From Brettanomyces bruxellensis (lineage: Eukaryota; Ascomycota; Pichiomycetes; Pichiales; Pichiaceae), in assembly GCF_011074885.1 (NCBI RefSeq), contig NC_054687.1:186001-250000 (forward strand): 64,000 bases of DNA, in the 5' to 3' direction. The translations under genes were made by a program, and so were the position numbers. The notes beneath the pieces are model-generated. The model did not search any database. It saw only the letters and a list, made by a program, of their open reading frames with translations, and was not told the origin of the DNA. Positions 60,545 through 64,000 of this stretch are shown in pieces (position 1 is the stretch's first letter; each line of letters begins with the position of its first letter).

Positions 60545-62956
60545 TTATATCCCTCCCATCCCGGCACAATATGCCAGACACCAAGTCCGCGACATCCCGT
60601 TGTCCAACCATGCATCCTGGAAATTCTCATCATTGAAAAATTTCCATGCTTCCCCTGGTTCGATTACGGCCGAATTCAAGTACAAAAGCCCCTTCCATCC
60701 TGAATCAATGCCCCTCACCAACTCTCCCAACCTCATCTGCTCCCACTCCTCCCTCACAAACCTCGTCTTTCTCATGTAATTCGACATTGGCGTGATTGGA
60801 ATCATGTGGATCCCGTGAATAAACTCCTTATTCATCCCAAAGTAAGTAGCATGGTCGATTTTATTCTCAAATAATATGCCAGACACCTTATTCGCCTTGA
60901 AATTCGCCGGCACCACATCGTTGTCACTCGAGTAAAGCATGTATAAGTTCATTGCTCGGCGCTCAATGGCAAGTATTAGCGATCCCAACTGCTCCAACTG
61001 CACATTTCCAATAACTCTTCCCCACAGCTTCACACCGTAGTAGCAGTGATAATCTTCACTCGACGACTCTTCATCTTTTCCATCTCCGTGTGCAAACAGC
61101 CCGTTTGCAAAGCTGTGGCCGTTGAAGAAGTCAAACGATCTGAATACTGGGAAATATCTGTCTTTCTCACTCGGGTTGCAAACATCTCTCACCAAGGTGT
61201 TAACCCAGTCCTTGCACTCGTTCAAGAATGTGTTATCACCGTACTTGCGGTCAGCTAGTGCCACTAGGGATGCTGCATGGATATGATAGCCGTAATGGAA
61301 GTGGTGATCGTTGTAGAAGCAGTTGCCAAAGTCACAGTAGAAATTTCCATCTTTCAATCCTGCCGAGCTCACTATTCCCTTCCATGTGCTGTTGTACACT
61401 AATGGAGCCTGCTGTTTGTTCTGTATGAACCTTGAAAATGCCTGCTTCATCTTCAAAAGCTGCTTTCTCGCCAACTGCTCGTCCTTAAGCACGAATCCGG
61501 CCACGTACAACATGAATGCCCCTTTATCAAGGATTTTTCCTGACGTGTACATCGAGTCTGTGTTGGACGCGTTGACCACATCAAACGAGTCTATTTCTCG
61601 GCTTGCGACCTCCCTGATTCTCCTTATCGCCTGCTCTGAGTACCCAGTGCATCCTTTACCCTCAACATATGGATCGAACTGCAATTCCTGGGGTGGCAAT
61701 CGCTCATTCATCACAAACCGCTTTGTTAGATATGCCCACATCACACCTTTGCACGTGGAGTCTAGCTCAGCATTCGAGATGCGTTCACTACTCATACATT
61801 TGTCTGCAGAGTGATATTGATGAGGTAATGCCCATTGCACAACCTTTCCTGAACTCGATCTACCTCCAATTCTGTAATTAAAGCTGTACTGTGCATTGTT
61901 CTGGTTACCTACATTTCCAGAAAGTGTCACATCCTCAACATAGGCACCAGCAGCCAAATCATAGGCACCCTCATCGCCGTTCTTGGGAACTCTTCCCACC
62001 TGAATGATGGCACTATTCTGAAAAGAAGATGACTCAATGCAATTGGCATTTCTCAAACTAAATGCGTCCATGTTCGAAAAAAGCACCCATTTGGATGAAT
62101 CGAATAGTGTTAGGATAAACTTGTAGAGTCCATTTGCAGTTCTTCCTTTGGGATCCAGCCTTTGGAAACCCACTTTGCTCGTAATTCTGGGATGGATGTT
62201 TCCTGAATAGAGTGCAGTTATGAGACCCATACCTTGGACAAGTTTCGAGGTCATCTTGCCAGAATTTCCACCGCTTGCAGCAGTGAATTCCACACCGCAG
62301 CTGAATCGTTTACATTCCCCAATTCTAAATCTGATTCCACACTGAAATTCAGACGCTCCTAGAGAAATCGAGCAGATCCCAACCGGCGAAAAAAAGTACT
62401 TGCACGGATTTGAGTTGGGATCATCACCAAAAACCCGCTGGCTGGCCGTGGTGCAGGAAACGGCAAGACCCCAGAACTGATCATCGTCACATTTCCACAA
62501 ACTGTAAGGATGAGTCCAAACTGGTAAGTTTTGCTTTTCCACAAGCATATTTCCGTAGAAGTTGTTCGTTTCGATTGGTCCCTTCTGCTGATAAAACTCT
62601 GGAAGTGGAACTGGATGGTTGTTTGAAGATGGGATCTGCGAAACTGGGCCATCCAATGATATTGGCTCGCTAAACAAATCATCCACTTTTCCATTACCTG
62701 AATTTCCTTGACCCTTCACATTGTTCAGCTGCTCACCGCTATTATAATTATTATGGTTACCACCATTACGATTGCTGCCACTATTATTGTTACAGTTGTA
62801 ATAGTCCCTTTCCGGAATAGCCGGCGCCAAGTTCTGTCCGATTGGTTGTTGGTATCCTGAACTATATATTGGTTGTTGGTATCTTGGACGTTCATTGATA
62901 TTCAATTCCTCAAGTGTCTCTTCGACTCTACCTTTCAACTTTTTAAATAATCCCAT
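60545..62956 (-). CDS. ACF2: Intracellular endo-1,3-beta-glucanase, GH81, Acf2/Eng2-like
   Basis: From the ATG at 62956-62954 the product has 803 residues. The N-terminal 100 residues are Asn/Gln-rich. There is no signal peptide (MGLFKKLKGRVEETLEEL), unlike secreted Eng1. The GH81 domain spans about 140-780 with NLPVWTHPYSLWKC, the family signature DFGNCFYNDHHFHYGYHIH, SFDFFNGHSFANGLF, the catalytic-loop EDYHCYYGVKLWG and FENKIDHATYFGMNKEFIHG. GH81 enzymes hydrolyse beta-1,3-glucan. S. cerevisiae Acf2 is cytosolic and active late in sporulation and cell separation. The Asn-rich N-terminus is encoded by AT-rich triplets. Confidence 0.92.
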   Translation of the reverse strand: MGLFKKLKGRVEETLEELNINERPRYQQPIYSSGYQQPIGQNLAPAIPERDYYNCNNNSGSNRNGGNHNNYNSGEQLNNVKGQGNSGNGKVDDLFSEPISLDGPVSQIPSSNNHPVPLPEFYQQKGPIETNNFYGNMLVEKQNLPVWTHPYSLWKCDDDQFWGLAVSCTTASQRVFGDDPNSNPCKYFFSPVGICSISLGASEFQCGIRFRIGECKRFSCGVEFTAASGGNSGKMTSKLVQGMGLITALYSGNIHPRITSKVGFQRLDPKGRTANGLYKFILTLFDSSKWVLFSNMDAFSLRNANCIESSSFQNSAIIQVGRVPKNGDEGAYDLAAGAYVEDVTLSGNVGNQNNAQYSFNYRIGGRSSSGKVVQWALPHQYHSADKCMSSERISNAELDSTCKGVMWAYLTKRFVMNERLPPQELQFDPYVEGKGCTGYSEQAIRRIREVASREIDSFDVVNASNTDSMYTSGKILDKGAFMLYVAGFVLKDEQLARKQLLKMKQAFSRFIQNKQQAPLVYNSTWKGIVSSAGLKDGNFYCDFGNCFYNDHHFHYGYHIHAASLVALADRKYGDNTFLNECKDWVNTLVRDVCNPSEKDRYFPVFRSFDFFNGHSFANGLFAHGDGKDEESSSEDYHCYYGVKLWGRVIGNVQLEQLGSLILAIERRAMNLYMLYSSDNDVVPANFKANKVSGILFENKIDHATYFGMNKEFIHGIHMIPITPMSNYMRKTRFVREEWEQMRLGELVRGIDSGWKGLLYLNSAVIEPGEAWKFFNDENFQDAWLDNGMSRTWCLAYCAGMGGI

Positions 62957-63461
62957 TCTTGTGCCACCACACAACCTTTCTTTGCCAATTCAAATGATCA
63001 ATTACAACTTTTTAGGAGACATTAAAAACGTAATTTCAGTTATGACGACCACCCTCGCTCGGATTAACTGCATCAAGCAATTTTTTTCTGCTGTTTTTTT
63101 TCATTTTCAACAAGGATTGTTCGGTTTTGTAATATTTAAGTTTTAAATTTATAGGCATATGAGTTACCTTACCATATCAAAATTAGCAAATTATATTATC
63201 AATGAATCCATTTTTCTTTCAGAAATGGTCATATCAATTATAAGAAAGCTTAGTCCAAATGGTCAAAGAACAAATGTTCAATATGTTTCTTATAAATCAT
63301 CAAATAGAGGTTATTTTTTATCAATTCAGAACATGTAAGGTACTTTTACATGTCTTAATAAAGGCATTCAATTGGTCTAACGTTTACATTTGTGCTATTT
63401 TAAACTAGATTTGGTTGTCAAAACAATGTAGCTCTCGAACAATGGAGTTCAAGTAAGTGAA

Positions 63462-63611
63462 GTTGGTATTGTTATATCATCTGATCAATACGAGAACCAC
63501 ATCTATATAAAGTGAAGATATTCCCTTTTGTCTATCATTATATATACTATCTATTATATACTACAATAAATATCGAAACACTATATAAATCTGGTAACAC
63601 TAACTTTAACA
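63462..63611 (+). mobile_element. Possible degenerate solo LTR, copy 1
   Basis: It begins about GTTGGTATTG and ends TTTAACA at 63611, with TATATAAAG at about 63504 and AATAAA-type motif near 63566. The last 53 bp (63559-63611) match copy 2 with about six to eight mismatches. TTGGTTCC immediately follows, like a retroelement primer-binding site. No gag-pol sequence is present. The exact 5' boundary is uncertain. Confidence 0.4.
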
Positions 63612-63862
63612 TTGGTTCCATATAACCCGGACCAATTGCTAAAGAGTAGAAAACTATTAACTTCTATATTTAAAGGCTTCTTATGATACTCAATACTAGA
63701 CTCAGGAAATAAATGCCATCGATAATTGAATATCAGAATAAATATATATCTTCTTTACGTACACTGCATTAATTTCCACTATGCGTTGAGCTCAGTTGAT
63801 TTCAGAACAATTGAAGTATAGAACAATAAAGTTCTGAGTAGAACAAGGTCTATTGTTTACAT

Positions 63863-63992
63863 TGTTGTATAAGAAGAAGGATGTCCACTATATAAAGATG
63901 AGGCATCCTCTAGTGTCTATACTAAATGCTATGTACAAGTACTACAATAAATATTGAAATACTACACTAATCTCGTAACACTAACTTTAACA
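63863..63992 (+). mobile_element. Possible degenerate solo LTR, copy 2
   Basis: It runs from TGTTGTATAAG (63863) to TTTAACA (63992), giving TG...CA ends. TATATAAAG at about 63889 and the 3' block at 63940-63992 parallel copy 1, offset by 381-385 bp. The two copies are too close to flank an intact element, so they are likely fragments or nested remnants. Confidence 0.4.
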
Positions 63993-64000
63993 CATGATTG

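Larger units (their letters stand above)
62957..64000. other. AT-rich tail with two LTR-like remnants
   Basis: No protein-coding frame is convincing. Two related direct copies, each with a TATAAA and ending in the shared motif GTAACACTAACTTTAACA, are listed separately. The sequence just right of the first copy (TTGGTTCC, 63612-63619) resembles a TGG-type primer-binding site. Confidence 0.55.

Overview
This window is nuclear DNA from a budding yeast (Saccharomycotina). The gene set is typical: a SUN-family wall glucosidase, HPC2, CEX1, DASH subunit DAD2, a DFG5/DCW1-type GH76 protein, BLM10, and an intronless, intein-free VMA1 body. Introns are rare and polypyrimidine or poly(T) tracts are common between genes. 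CUG appears to be read as leucine: a CUG codon at 31716-31718 falls on a conserved hydrophobic position of VMA1. This argues against the CUG-Ser clade. I lean towards a Pichiaceae-type yeast (Brettanomyces/Dekkera or Ogataea-like). That is inference, not proof.

Layout. Bases 1-99 hold the 5' end of a truncated minus-strand gene, followed by an unusually empty 4.6 kb. Bases 4.7-16.5 kb carry a SUN-family gene, an orphan basic protein, NST1, a small secreted protein, HPC2 and a mitochondrial pyruvate dehydrogenase kinase. Bases 17-29 kb form an accessory, metabolism-rich block: a secreted-type agmatinase, a Zn2Cys6 regulator, an X-Pro dipeptidyl-peptidase/CocE-type hydrolase and two MFS transporters. 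Bases 29.9-44.4 kb are housekeeping: VMA1 with a one-codon first exon, CEX1, DAD2 divergent from a shugoshin-like gene, thymidylate synthase, cytochrome c1, an ING/PHD protein and a HAD-like protein. Bases 44.5-53.1 kb hold a GH76 protein, an orphan, an Apd1-like Fe-S protein, a PDI-family protein ending in KDEL, and NCS6. Bases 53.2-59.9 kb are a strikingly GC-rich BLM10 broken by a single-base frameshift. The window ends with an intracellular GH81 endoglucanase and an AT-rich tail with two decayed LTR-like copies.

Relationships. The agmatinase, regulator and peptidase genes are consecutive and co-oriented, which suggests, but does not prove, a small nitrogen or peptide catabolism module. 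MBF-type ACGCGN sites sit upstream of thymidylate synthase and between DAD2 and the shugoshin-like gene, consistent with G1/S expression.

Most notable observations: the ATG-only exon of VMA1, with a 360-nt intron carrying tandem repeats; the BLM10 frameshift inside a GC-rich island; the hairpin-rich GC island at 40.08-40.19 kb upstream of cytochrome c1; the paired LTR remnants; and the possibly transferred X-Pro peptidase. I found no convincing new multi-gene system.
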